A stretch of 55,146 bases of DNA from Promethearchaeota archaeon (GCA_016839915.1 JAEOTH010000068.1:1-55146), one strand, 5' to 3'; counted from the first letter of the stretch, positions 36,007-45,435 are shown. Program-made: numbers and translations. The notes: a model not told the origin generated them from the sequence alone.

Positions 36007-37074
36007 TTAGATATTCAATAGTTCCTTTTCATACTTAAGAACTTCATCATCAGAGATATCACGGTCAAATTTTATCTTTTTTTGAATGCCTAAATATACA
36101 CAAGCAAGTTTAGCAGCAGCTACAACCTCTGCTTTTTTAAGAGTAATCGAATATTCATCTTGTTGAATTTGATCTTCTTGATAAAGATTTTCATTGTATT
36201 TTTTATCTTGAATTCGAATCGCTCGTTCATTTTTCATTTTATATAACAATGACGCCATTTTATTGGCTACTTTAAAAGGTAATTGATTTTTAACTGTTAA
36301 CCGTATTATATTGTTCACATCAAAATAATTTAGAGTCTCAAATTTTGCCCGAAGAAAACTTTTGAGATTTTCAGAATTTCTTTCACATTCTATTTCCATC
36401 CAATCATGGATAGCAAGTTTTCTCCTAAAAAATACTAATTCCCAATCAATATTTAGTTCCTTCAAAAATTCAAAAAGCATATCATCATTAGATTTTCTCG
36501 ATTCAATAATAACATAAAGCTGGAGCCCATAGTATTTGTGCTCTTGTTGTAGAAAAAACCCTCTTTGTTGCATCGAAGCAAGGATTAGTACTTTTATAGA
36601 GTAAATATTTTCTGAAACATTTTTTTTGCTACAATTTAGATATATAACATTGCCTTCCTCACTAATATATTCACTGTCTAAAAAACCTAAAAAACTCTCC
36701 TTATTATCCTTAATAAAATCCCTTAATCCGCTAAGAGTTGGTTTCACATCAAACTTTATAAGGTCATTTTCTTCAATTGTCACATAATCATGATAATTAC
36801 TTCCAATGGCCAATTTAATAGAATTTAATTTAAGTTCTTTATCACTACCAAAAACATTCTGAAAGGCATCATTAATCGGAAAAACTTCATCCTCCAAAAT
36901 TTTTACATCAGCAATAGAACTCTCATAGGGCTCTGGCTCATTAAGCATTTTATTCAATACAGGGGCTTCCGAAGCATCAACTTCGATTTCATATGATTTT
37001 GCTAAATCTTTTCGTATAATACAGATTGATTTCTTTTTTTTGTTATAGATTGAAAGTGAAATATGATCATCCAT
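36007..37074 (-). CDS. Protein of unknown function, soluble, 355 residues
   Basis: I do not recognise this protein. It is soluble, with no signal or membrane span. The first 70 residues are mixed and acidic (ADVKILEDEVFPINDAF), the middle has a GVNIY-like beta-rich part (NVIYLNCSKKNV, YYGLQLYVIIESRKSN), and residues about 190-300 are helical, with DWELVFFRRKLAIHDWMEIE and VANKMASLLYKMKNERAIRI. A C-terminal helix reads LKKAEVVAAAKLACVYLG. There is no catalytic motif or Cys pair. It lies between mch and a small 56-residue protein on the same strand; the gap is 236 bases. Function open. Confidence 0.6.
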   Translation of the reverse strand: MDDHISLSIYNKKKKSICIIRKDLAKSYEIEVDASEAPVLNKMLNEPEPYESSIADVKILEDEVFPINDAFQNVFGSDKELKLNSIKLAIGSNYHDYVTIEENDLIKFDVKPTLSGLRDFIKDNKESFLGFLDSEYISEEGNVIYLNCSKKNVSENIYSIKVLILASMQQRGFFLQQEHKYYGLQLYVIIESRKSNDDMLFEFLKELNIDWELVFFRRKLAIHDWMEIECERNSENLKSFLRAKFETLNYFDVNNIIRLTVKNQLPFKVANKMASLLYKMKNERAIRIQDKKYNENLYQEDQIQQDEYSITLKKAEVVAAAKLACVYLGIQKKIKFDRDISDDEVLKYEKELLNI

Positions 37075-37310
37075 TACCGCTCGAAATTTTTCTATGAATT
37101 TACTCTCGGTATTTTCTGACCCAATCCTTCTTCTTCGAATTTTTAATCAACTAAATATTGTTAAAAATATCTTACTTCTATTAATTAATGTATAAAATTT
37201 TTATCTTAAATTCTTATCTAAAATGTAATATAAGATTCTTAATTATTAATTATAAAACAGAACCCCTTAAAAAGAAAGTAATTTTTAGAATAAAGTTCGT
37301 AAATCATAAA

Positions 37311-37481
37311 TTATTCTTCTAGAATATAGGTATCTCCTTTTTTCACATATACTATGGTAGAGCCAAAATTATTACGTACGGTGCACTTATCTCCTTGAAC
37401 ATCTAGTACTTCGATAGAATAAGACAATCTCCTTTGTTTTAATAAATCTCCAATAATTCTTTTTTCTTCTTCTGCATCCAT
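37311..37481 (-). CDS. Small acidic/beta-rich protein, 56 residues
   Basis: A short minus-strand gene starting ATG 37481 and ending TAA at 37311. The 56 residues begin acidic (MDAEEEKRI), then read as a small beta barrel-like pattern with YSIEVLDVQGDKCTVRN and TIVYVKKGDTYILEE. The regular strand-turn-strand layout and GDK/KKGD turns resemble SH3-like or ribosomal-type small barrels; that is only an impression. No ribosome site is obvious. Upstream bases to 38051 are non-coding. Reality is supported by natural composition and a full start-to-stop frame in an otherwise stop-rich region. Confidence 0.55.
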   Translation of the reverse strand: MDAEEEKRIIGDLLKQRRLSYSIEVLDVQGDKCTVRNNFGSTIVYVKKGDTYILEE

Positions 37482-38051
37482 GATTTTAAGTCATTAAACA
37501 CTGCAAAAAAATTTTATTATTTTAGCAAATCTGGAATTGAAACTTGATATTTTAAAATTAAATTCGCTAATTTTGGAAATAGAAATTGGAATTAGATAAT
37601 TTATTAAACTGAAAACTGTAATTATTCATAAAAAAATATATGCTTATTATATCTAACCAATTAAATAGTAATATTAAAGAAAACTAAAGCAGAAATTCGA
37701 TATTGACACTATCACACTCATTAACGCTACTAATATAGAAGGTATAACTTAAATTTTATCCAAATTCTAAAATAATAATGAGTTACACGATGTTAAAAAG
37801 TGTATGAAAAAAAAGAATTCCTATCAAATTTATAATATGAATTTTACTTTTCAATGGATTATATTAAATCTTATAACTATTAAAATTAATAAGCTCAATT
37901 TTATTATATATTATCTTTATTAAAAAATCGAAATTTTTTTATTAAATATAACATATTTTTATATATTAAAAGACATGTTTATATAAACTACATTAGTAAG
38001 ACTTTTTTCTATAATAGACTTAATGCTTCATTCTCTTATTTCTGAATTATA
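37482..38051. other. 570-base non-coding AT-rich gap
   Basis: I see no gene, tRNA or repeat array here on either strand. It is dense in stops and low complexity, and contains a TATA-like element (TTTATATAAA, 37978-37987) about 65 bases before the glycosyltransferase start. Other promoter signals cannot be separated from the general AT-richness. Confidence 0.5.
37978..37987 (+). promoter_or_regulatory. TATA-box candidate of the glycosyltransferase gene
   Basis: TTTATATAAA fits the archaeal TATA-box consensus and lies 65 bases before the GT4 start, in an otherwise stop-rich gap. Distance leaves room for a 5' leader of about 40 bases. AT-rich context means chance matches are common. Confidence 0.3.
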
Positions 38052-39302
38052 ATGGTAAAGCAAAAACTAGACATCGGATTTTTTTCATCAATGTATTCAC
38101 AAGTCAATGGTACTGCCATTGCTTGCAGAAATCTTGCTGAAGGTGTAGCAAAATATACAGGACATAATGTTCATGTATTTGCTCCAGGAATAGAGACGCC
38201 TAAAACTAAACCCAAGAATTTACACCACCATAACTTTTTTGGAGCAAAAATTTCCCCTAAGACTGGTTTTGTTTTAAGTTTTCCAATACATAGATACTTT
38301 TTCACTTCTCATGACTATTTAGATATGGCCCACATTCATACACATGCCAGTTTTGGCTCGATGGCAATTAACTGGGCAAAATATTTAGGTATTCCAATGG
38401 CTGGAACTCATAATTCCCCTCTTAGTTTTTATACTGCACAATATATTCCCGTTTTAGGAAAACTTCTTTCAAGGATGGATTGGGTTTGGCGTTACGAAAG
38501 ACATATATTAGATAAATATGATCTTGTCTCAGTTCCGACTAAATCGAAAAAAAATTTACTCAGAGACCAAAGATTTAAAGAGCCTATTATCTGCATGACC
38601 AATGGAATCTCAGACTTATATTTTACTAATGTAAAAGAAAATGGAATACGAGATAAATATAATTTGGACGGTAAAAAGATACTATTATATGCTTCAAGGT
38701 TATCTCCTGAAAAACATCAATTAAGTATCATAAAATCATTCAGAAAAATCCAAAAAGAAGTACCAGATTCACATTTGGTTCTTGTAGGAAGTGATGGACC
38801 ATCAAGTTCACATGTTAAAAAATATATTAAGAGGAAGAATTATAGAGAGAATGTTTCATATCTAGGAAGAGTGCCTTTTACAGATCTATTAAAATTATAT
38901 AATACTGCTGATTTAGCTTGCCTTTGGTCTTGGATTGAAGCAGAAGGATTGGTTTTAATTGAAGCAATGGCGCAAGGAACTCCTTGTATAGGCGCAAACG
39001 CAATCGGTATATCAAATGTAATTAGACATGGTAAAACAGGATATCTCGCAAACAATCTTGATGAATTTAAGAATAATGTAGTGAAATTATTTAAAGATGA
39101 CGCTTTAAGAGCAGAAATGGGAATGAACTCTAAAATGGTTGCTCAAAACTATAGAATTAGTAAAGTAGCTAAGACATGGGCAAAGCTCTATAAATTTATA
39201 ATAAACGAACTCTATCCACTGCGTTATTATAAAAAGGAAAGAAAACAAAGAGTTGAATTAGTTAAAGAGTTTATCCATAAATTACCGATTGTTTCATTTT
39301 AA
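38052..39302 (+). CDS. Glycosyltransferase family 4 (GT-B)
   Basis: A 416-residue GT4 enzyme. N-terminal half starts with the GFFSSMYSQVNGTA acceptor-site pattern and includes HIHTHASFG and GTHNSPL; the C-terminal half shows LLYASRLSPEKH (213-222), LVGSDGP, the E(x7)E motif at EAEGLVLIE (Glu296 and Glu304) and GISNVIRHGKTGYL. Known family: transfers a sugar from a nucleotide donor to lipids, sugars or proteins. The start resembles diacylglycerol and glycolipid glycosyltransferases, so a membrane lipid or surface glycan acceptor is plausible. Stand-alone gene; no sugar-synthesis genes nearby. Confidence 0.9.
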   Translation: MVKQKLDIGFFSSMYSQVNGTAIACRNLAEGVAKYTGHNVHVFAPGIETPKTKPKNLHHHNFFGAKISPKTGFVLSFPIHRYFFTSHDYLDMAHIHTHASFGSMAINWAKYLGIPMAGTHNSPLSFYTAQYIPVLGKLLSRMDWVWRYERHILDKYDLVSVPTKSKKNLLRDQRFKEPIICMTNGISDLYFTNVKENGIRDKYNLDGKKILLYASRLSPEKHQLSIIKSFRKIQKEVPDSHLVLVGSDGPSSSHVKKYIKRKNYRENVSYLGRVPFTDLLKLYNTADLACLWSWIEAEGLVLIEAMAQGTPCIGANAIGISNVIRHGKTGYLANNLDEFKNNVVKLFKDDALRAEMGMNSKMVAQNYRISKVAKTWAKLYKFIINELYPLRYYKKERKQRVELVKEFIHKLPIVSF

Positions 39303-39308
39303 TCTACT

Positions 39309-40055
39309 CTAAAAATTATTTATTACTCTGAGATGGTCTAATTTGGTTTTACATTTATTGCATAACCCAAATGATTTTTGATCAATGTCTTTTACTTCAT
39401 GAGAGAATCGCAGGACACATGAATTGTCAAGGCAATGGCCAGGACCTAAAAATATATGACCAATTTCATGAATAATTTCTTTGATGACACGCTGTTCAAA
39501 TAAATAATGAAGATCTCCGCTAATATAGCTCTGTTCCTTAAACCTTAATGATGAAACTACACAACAACGGTGCTTTAAATGAGTTTCTCCAAATAAAAAT
39601 AGAATATTATCGTCGCTACTAGAATATAACGGAAGATCGGTAATTGCAATTATCATTCCAAGGTTTTCTTCAATTCTCTTATCTATTAAGATTTGATAAA
39701 ATTTGTTAGTAGGGTGTATCTTAATTTTTTCATAAGTTTTTTTCATTTCTTTATGTTCTTTCTTCACACCCATAGAGAAGGTTTTACTAGAGAAATTATA
39801 GACTCCTAGATTGTGAATATTGAAAAAAAAAGAATTATAAATATGATTTAATTTAGATTTAATCTTTTCAAAAAAATGTATATCATAATCTCCAAAAAAA
39901 AGAATTCCTAATTGACAAGGCAAAATTAGTTTTTCTAATGCTTCATCTCTTAGTTCAAATTCCTCAGAGTAAGAAATTCCTATTCTTGTAATAATCCTTT
40001 TTAATTTAACTTTATACTTACGAATCTTTTGTTGATATTTTTGAAGTTTTAGCAT
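39309..40055 (-). CDS. Archaemetzincin-like zinc metalloprotease, divergent
   Basis: A 248-residue protein close to archaemetzincins (AMZ), which are single-domain zinc proteases with extra structural Cys. Seen: a CVVSSLRF segment (165-172) before the helix, HEIGHIFLGPGHC at 196-208, a CLDNSCVL set (Cys208, Cys213), and CNKC (232-235). Two departures from the family: the zinc motif normally reads HExxHxxGxxH, but here one residue is inserted (HExxHxxxGxxH), and the Met of the Met-turn (CxM) is Leu215. Other features fit, so it is probably the same fold, with uncertain activity. It ends six bases after the convergent glycosyltransferase ends. Confidence 0.78.
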   Translation of the reverse strand: MLKLQKYQQKIRKYKVKLKRIITRIGISYSEEFELRDEALEKLILPCQLGILFFGDYDIHFFEKIKSKLNHIYNSFFFNIHNLGVYNFSSKTFSMGVKKEHKEMKKTYEKIKIHPTNKFYQILIDKRIEENLGMIIAITDLPLYSSSDDNILFLFGETHLKHRCCVVSSLRFKEQSYISGDLHYLFEQRVIKEIIHEIGHIFLGPGHCLDNSCVLRFSHEVKDIDQKSFGLCNKCKTKLDHLRVINNF

Positions 40056-40210
40056 TATCAGAGTTTTAAAAGTTTCTTTCCTTAAGAAGTTTCTTTCTAA
40101 TATTCAAATATTGGAAGATAGGGTTTGAATTTATTAATAATAGGTATTTAAGTCATTATTAATATTATAAATTAGATTAATTATTTATTCACAGTGAATT
40201 GTAATAAATT

Positions 40211-41257
40211 ATGACAGATTTACTTGAGAATTCAGAGGAAAACAATTTAAATAAGGATTACACTCAAGATTCTTCAAACGAAGGAGATCCTGATAAGGAA
40301 GTAATTAAAAAAGATTTTATCCCTCATTTCTTCCCAACTTATAGAATAAAAAGAAATTCATATGCAATCCCTATTATCATTGTAGTCGTTATCTCTGGGA
40401 TATTGGCTTATATAGCCTATATTGAAGCCGGAGTTCAGTATGACGGAGGTTACGTATCAGAAAGTGAATTGGGGGCATTAGGAGGGATTATAAATGGCTT
40501 AATTTATACAGCAATTGCACTAATATCGTCGTTTTTAATAGTTTTTATAATCAAGAAAAAAGGAATGGGTGTTTTGATGTATATTTTTGGCTTTAGCTTC
40601 GCATTGATAGGATTTTTTCAAACTTGGTTTTTTGGAGAAATAATATTATTTTTGATATTTTTAAATTTTCCACATTTATTCTACTTATTTGACGCCGAGT
40701 TAATTATCCTTGCTGGAGTTTTTACAACTTTAATGCTATATCAATATTTTACTTCAAAATCAATAAAAACAAAAAATTTTATAGTTTTATACATAGGACT
40801 GTTAATTGGAGCATCGATGGGAGTGTTAATGCCTCTTTGGACCACATTATCCATTTTAATTGGAATTTCATGTTTAGATATTTTCTCTGTGTTATATAAA
40901 CGTGGTCCAATCAAACAATTGATTGATATTGCATCAAATTCAGGCGAAGAAAACGTTTCTTCAGAGCAAGAATTAAAGCAAAAAATAGAGTCTGGAGAAT
41001 ATCAGTATGATACAGAGAAACTGGAGATAGGGATAGGTGATTTAGCATTTTATAGCATGCTTACGTCAAGTGCACTGGTCCAGACTAATAATATAATTGT
41101 TATGATTTTGACTGCTTGTGCCATAATTATTGGTACTGGAATTACGATTTCTGGTTTAAAACGAAACAAGATATTGCCTGGATTGCCTATTTCAATTTTT
41201 CTAGGGATAGGTACGATGCTTCTCTCATGGTATCTTATCTCTACTTTCGTAATTTAA
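40211..41257 (+). CDS. Presenilin/signal peptide peptidase-like intramembrane aspartyl protease
   Basis: A 348-residue membrane protein of the A22 fold. A charged N-terminal tail (1-48) is followed by nine hydrophobic segments. Catalytic signatures: LDIFSVLYKRGPIKQ (Asp223, the YD-motif region, Leu in place of Tyr), GIGDLAFYS (274-282; Asp277, the GxGD motif) and PGLP at 323-326 as the PAL motif. This matches archaeal presenilin homologues (PSH). Known: they cleave membrane helices within the bilayer. The loop between the two catalytic Asp, about 235-270, is polar and acidic, as in presenilins. No substrate or cofactor genes are adjacent. Confidence 0.85.
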   Translation: MTDLLENSEENNLNKDYTQDSSNEGDPDKEVIKKDFIPHFFPTYRIKRNSYAIPIIIVVVISGILAYIAYIEAGVQYDGGYVSESELGALGGIINGLIYTAIALISSFLIVFIIKKKGMGVLMYIFGFSFALIGFFQTWFFGEIILFLIFLNFPHLFYLFDAELIILAGVFTTLMLYQYFTSKSIKTKNFIVLYIGLLIGASMGVLMPLWTTLSILIGISCLDIFSVLYKRGPIKQLIDIASNSGEENVSSEQELKQKIESGEYQYDTEKLEIGIGDLAFYSMLTSSALVQTNNIIVMILTACAIIIGTGITISGLKRNKILPGLPISIFLGIGTMLLSWYLISTFVI

Positions 41258-41305
41258 AGGTATTTTTTTAATAAATATTAAGTGTGATAAGCGAGGATTA
41301 AAAAA

Positions 41306-42493
41306 TTGGTTGATATCAGTAATATAAAAACAATTTCAATTATTGGCGCTGGAACAATGGGTCATGAAATTGCTCAAGTCGCTTTAATGGGGGGTTTTAA
41401 ACATGTCATTTTAAATGATTTGAGTAATGAAATTCTTGAAAAGGCAGCAATTAAAATTGAAAAAGGTTTAAAAAAACTTGAATCTAAAGGTAGATTAAAG
41501 CCAGGAGTTACACACGCTAGTATTATTCAGAATCTTGAAAAAGAAGGAGATTTAAAAAAAGCTGTTCAGCATGCTGATTTTATTATTGAAGCAATTCCCG
41601 AAAAAATGAAAATTAAGCAATTACTATTTGAAAAATTAGGCAAATATGCTCCAAAACATGCAATTTTGGCAACAAATACCTCAACAATGAGTATAACAGA
41701 AATTGGATCTTCCTCAGGACGACCAGATAAAGTTATTGGATGTCACTTTTTTACCCCAATAGTAGTACTCAGATTAATTGAGATTATTAAGGGTAAAGAT
41801 ACTTCAGAAGAAACAGTTGAATTTGCAAAAAAGATTTGTGAGCAATTTCCTGCTCTAAAGGGAAAAAGAGTCCTACCAATTCTTGAAAAAGAGAGTCCAG
41901 GATTTATAGTAAATCGGCTAACAATAGGAACTAGTGCTTATTTGAATTGGCTTCTTGATTATGCTATGAATAAAGATATTCTAATAGAAAGTATAGATGC
42001 AGATGTAAAAGAAATAATGGAAATTGGTCCATTTGCTAGATGGGATTACTTAGGCCTTGATGTAATATACAATGTCTTAAAATATTTCGAGAAAGAAGTC
42101 TCGCCTGATTTTAAGCCCGGAAATGCGTTAACTAAGTTAGTAAATGAAGGAAAATTAGGGAGAAAAACTGGTGAAGGACTATTCAAATGGATTGGAGGTA
42201 AACCTCAAATAAAATTAGACAAAAAAGCGGGACTCTTCGATTTAGAACTATTTATGGCTATTCAATTAAATGAAGGATGTAAACTCTTAGAAGAGAAAAT
42301 TGTCTCCGGATATAAAATTATCGATGATACAATGCTCGCAGGGATGGATATTCCAGGACCGTTTGGAGCAGGTAAAAAAAAATATCAGAAATGGAGTAAC
42401 TTATTGGAAACTTTCGTAGAAACATCGGGATTAACCTACTTAAGCCCTTGTGAGTTGATGAAATCAGGTAAATTCATCGAAATGCGTAAATAG
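41306..42493 (+). CDS. 3-hydroxyacyl-CoA dehydrogenase
   Basis: A 395-residue NAD-dependent dehydrogenase. Seen: SIIGAGTMGHEIAQ (11-24, dinucleotide fold), IIEAIPE, the ATNTSTMSITEI segment (catalytic Ser region), and GCHFFTPIVVLRLIEII with catalytic His, then SPGFIVNRL and GRKTGEGLFKW. Known reaction: L-3-hydroxyacyl-CoA to 3-ketoacyl-CoA in beta-oxidation or its reverse. At about 395 residues it exceeds the usual 280-310, because a second C-terminal helical domain (about 300-395) is present, as in many archaeal versions. Start is TTG 41306 after CGAGGA. Fits acyl-CoA enzymes at the window start. Confidence 0.93.
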   Translation: MVDISNIKTISIIGAGTMGHEIAQVALMGGFKHVILNDLSNEILEKAAIKIEKGLKKLESKGRLKPGVTHASIIQNLEKEGDLKKAVQHADFIIEAIPEKMKIKQLLFEKLGKYAPKHAILATNTSTMSITEIGSSSGRPDKVIGCHFFTPIVVLRLIEIIKGKDTSEETVEFAKKICEQFPALKGKRVLPILEKESPGFIVNRLTIGTSAYLNWLLDYAMNKDILIESIDADVKEIMEIGPFARWDYLGLDVIYNVLKYFEKEVSPDFKPGNALTKLVNEGKLGRKTGEGLFKWIGGKPQIKLDKKAGLFDLELFMAIQLNEGCKLLEEKIVSGYKIIDDTMLAGMDIPGPFGAGKKKYQKWSNLLETFVETSGLTYLSPCELMKSGKFIEMRK

Positions 42494-42568
42494 CAAATTT
42501 TAAAGAAAAGAGAGTTAATTATATAAAATAAAATTGATTCTATGAATTAAAAAGCAAGTAAAACGATA

Positions 42569-42859
42569 ATGGCTGAATTAAAAGACTCTCCTAAAACTGG
42601 TTTTGAAAAAATTATTGAATATTTTAATAATTCTCTTAAAATTAATCATCCAGTTGCCATAGCTAAAATAGTAGAAGACACTGGGTTTTCTTGGAGTTTT
42701 GTTAAAAAAACATTAACTAAAATAAATGAGGAATTTACTGGATTTCATTTTGAAAAATCAGGAAATACATGGATTATGTGGAAGGATCGTGATCATTTAA
42801 TTAAAAAACTTGATGACACCTGCTCTCGACTTCGAGATAATTCAAAGGATGAAACTTAA
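42569..42859 (+). CDS. Small winged-helix-like protein (96 residues)
   Basis: A 96-residue soluble protein. The pattern HPVAIAKIVEDTGFSWSFVKKTLTKI (about 31-56), followed by a beta-turn-beta stretch FEKSGNTWIMWK, looks like a winged helix-turn-helix: helix, turn, recognition helix, wing. It could bind DNA or be a subunit of the transcription machinery. It follows the 3-hydroxyacyl-CoA dehydrogenase by 75 bases on the same strand and could regulate it, which is inference only. No known family name is certain. Confidence 0.65.
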   Translation: MAELKDSPKTGFEKIIEYFNNSLKINHPVAIAKIVEDTGFSWSFVKKTLTKINEEFTGFHFEKSGNTWIMWKDRDHLIKKLDDTCSRLRDNSKDET

Positions 42860-42994
42860 TTGTACTTTTGTATTAAGATCTCAGCAGTGAAGGTTGTATA
42901 AATTTTATATATAAAATTTTCGCTCTCCAATCTTTTAAAAAGATTGAATCGGTTTTTTATTTAAAATACTTTAACTTTAATTTTTTACTTTAAC

Positions 42995-43162
42995 ATGAAT
43001 ATTCACGCAGATTTTCTTTCAATATTAAAAATCTTTATTTGTCCATTTGAAAATACCTGTAATTTACCAAAAAAGAAGTTTTTATGTAAGATACCAGAAT
43101 GTAAGAATTGTACAAATTATATTAATAAATTAAAGAAGTTCAAGGAAAGAACACTCTTTTAA
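42995..43162 (+). CDS. Small Cys-rich protein, 55 residues
   Basis: A short gene, easily missed, starting ATG 42995 and ending TAA 43162. The 55 residues hold five Cys, in IFICPFENTCNLPKKK and CKIPECKNC, then a Lys-rich helix (KLKKFKERTLF). The Cys spacing and basic ends recall small zinc-binding proteins that contact nucleic acids. Five Cys clustered in 24 residues is rare by chance in AT-rich DNA. No ribosome site is clear. Function unknown. The rest of the gap between the winged-helix gene and the M1 peptidase holds only AT-rich DNA and one inverted repeat. Confidence 0.55.
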   Translation: MNIHADFLSILKIFICPFENTCNLPKKKFLCKIPECKNCTNYINKLKKFKERTLF

Positions 43163-43337
43163 TCTTTTTGAAATTCATTTTAAGTTTTAATACTTTAATT
43201 TCATATCTAAGTAAATTATATTACTTTCCTCAATAATTTCAATAATTGGACTATATTAATTTAAAATATAAATTAACATAGATTTTTTATTAATAACTTT
43301 AATAAAAAAACTAAATATTTGGAGATTATGAAATTTA

Positions 43338-43369
43338 TACACTTTTTACCATTTTGTTCGAAAAGTGTA
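43338..43369. promoter_or_regulatory. 9-bp inverted repeat upstream of the M1 peptidase gene
   Basis: TACACTTTT (43338-43346) and its exact complement AAAAGTGTA (43361-43369) flank a 14-base spacer. The element ends about 70 bases before the preferred peptidase start, so it could be an operator. Its AGTGT core also occurs in the palindrome at 45521, but the two are not otherwise alike. Confidence 0.35.
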
Positions 43370-43440
43370 CCTTAATCTTTATTAAAGTAATATATCTAAA
43401 AAAATATAAAAAAAAGTATCTATATAAATTAAGTAAATTG

Positions 43441-45429
43441 ATGGTTAACATGAAAGTTAGAAATAAAAATCTAAATATGTGTATCCTTGCAATTCTATTT
43501 TCAACAATCTTACTAGGAACCATTTTTTCGGTTAACGTAATGCATCCAATAATTTATCCTGAGAACTTGGATATTACTCCTCAACCGGTACTATCGAATT
43601 ATGAGCAATTTAAAACAGGAAATTTTACTGGATATGAATTTTCTTCTTATAACTTATCGGTTTATTTAGATGAAGACACATGTACAGTGGCAGGGAATTT
43701 AACTGTTGATTTTTATAATGATGATCCTGTAAATTTTACTCAGATACCTTTCCATATTTATGCATCTGGGATGGAATATGATACGAGACCAGGATATATT
43801 GAGATCTTAAATGTAACTACATTAGGAGCCCCCAAACAAGAACTAACATTCGATTTCTTTAATAGTACCCAATTAATGTGAGTAAACTTAACCACTAAAC
43901 TAGAGCCAACTAATCATACTTCATTCATTATTTCCTTTAATACAACACTTCCCGATGGTGGTATTGATCGAGCAAATGAATATGGTTGGGATCATAATCA
44001 ATCTCGTATTTTTAAATTCGCAAATTGTTATCCTCAACCTTGTGTATTTGATAATTTTGACGGGTGGAATATTGATCCATATATTTTAACGGGAGATCCT
44101 TTCTATTTTGATATGGGTTATTATGATTTTATTATCAATGTACCTGAAAACATGACTGTTGCAGCTACAGGTGAATTGATAGAAAATAAGACTATAGGAG
44201 AAAGAACAATTCTTCACTACAATCCACGTCTACCTGTACGTGAAGTAACATTTTCAGCATCTCGTTATTTTATAACTGAAACGGCTGTTGTTAGTGTTCC
44301 TCAAGGTAATATTACCGCTTCTACTTATTTTCTTAATAAGTCAAGTTGGCTATGGCAAGGATTTGCTTTGAATTGCATGAATGCTGGTGGTTTATTTAAT
44401 TATACATTTGGAGATTATCCCTATCCCACATTAAATGTTGTTCAAGAGTATACTCATCATGGAGGTATGGAATATCCATGTCAAGTATACGCCTCTGAAG
44501 CAGCAGATAGATATTATGATCCATGGTTATATCTTGAAAATGTTATCGTCCATGAAATCGGTCATCAATGGTTTTATAATTTAGTTGGGGTTGATGAGGT
44601 TGATTGGGGCTTTTTAGATGAAGGGATTGTATGCTGGATCACAGACTGGGCAAAAGATTTTTTTCATCCAACTTGGCCAATTTTTGAACCATATTATTGG
44701 TTAATAAGTGAATACGATAGAGGGGTTTGGTATTATTCATTGAATGTTGGATTACCAAATAGGATTAATCAGTCTATCCCAGAATGCTTAAGTAGTGGAA
44801 CAGATTACTATTATACAGCATATAGGAAGGCTCCAGTTGTACTTGAAAATTTACGACGTATAATAGGCACTGATAAATTTCTTGAAGGATTAAGATTTTT
44901 TACCCATGAATTTTACTTTGAAATTGCTACTTTTACAGATTTTATACAATCTCTCGAAACAGTTATGGGAGAATCTCTTGATTGGTTCTTTTTCCCTTGG
45001 TTTGACAACCCTTACCTTCCTAAATATAATATTACCGAAGCGATATATGATGCTACAAGCAAATTACTCAATATTACTATCGTGGATGTTAACGAACATT
45101 TAAATTCCTATAGCTATTCACAACCAATTCCAATCGAAATATATAGTAGTGGTTTAACTTTAGAATTTAATAGTCCTGAATGGATTAATGGCACTACTAC
45201 CATAGTAGTTCCAATCGAAAGAGTGCCAGTAAGTGTAGTTTTAAACTATTCCAATAATATTCCTGTCCAATTATCAGAATATGGTTTAACGTACTTTGAA
45301 ACTACAGATATTACAATTATTAACCTCCCACCTCGGATTGCTGGATATGATATTTTGATCATTATTTTTACTATTAGCACTTTGAGTATAATAATAATTT
45401 ACAAGAAAATACTAAATTCTCATAAATAA
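43441..45429 (+). CDS. Secreted M1-family (aminopeptidase N-like) zinc metallopeptidase, interrupted by one in-frame TGA
   Basis: One frame, 662 residues, broken by a single TGA at 43879-43881 (codon 147). Without it the protein is complete: membrane anchor or signal near the N-terminus (MCILAILFSTILLGTIF), an N-terminal beta domain on both sides of the stop (VNLTTKLEPTNH continues in frame right after it), then the peptidase with HHGGMEYP (GxMEN-like, near 341), the zinc motif HEIGHQWF (371-378), its third ligand Glu394 18 residues on, and a C-terminal membrane helix (YDILIIIFTISTLSIIIIY). M1 enzymes trim N-terminal residues; here extracellular or periplasm-like. I set the start at ATG 43441; an earlier in-frame ATG (43354) lies in an inverted repeat. 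TGG to TGA, a sequencing error or recoding could explain the stop. Confidence 0.82.
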
Positions 45430-45435
45430 TTCTAA

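Noticed and set aside
37482-38051. A hidden gene in the 570-base gap before the glycosyltransferase
   Set aside because: All frames are broken by frequent stops and the composition is plain AT-rich spacer.
43354-43440. Upstream N-terminal extension of the M1 peptidase
   Set aside because: It reads as Lys/Tyr-rich low-complexity sequence and begins inside an inverted repeat; the signal-peptide-like start at 43441 or 43450 fits better.
43879-43881. TGA read as a sense codon throughout the genome
   Set aside because: Three other genes end in TGA in normal positions, so the code is standard here.
44906-45103. Second plus-strand frame inside the M1 peptidase
   Set aside because: Overlaps the conserved peptidase frame and shows no motif.
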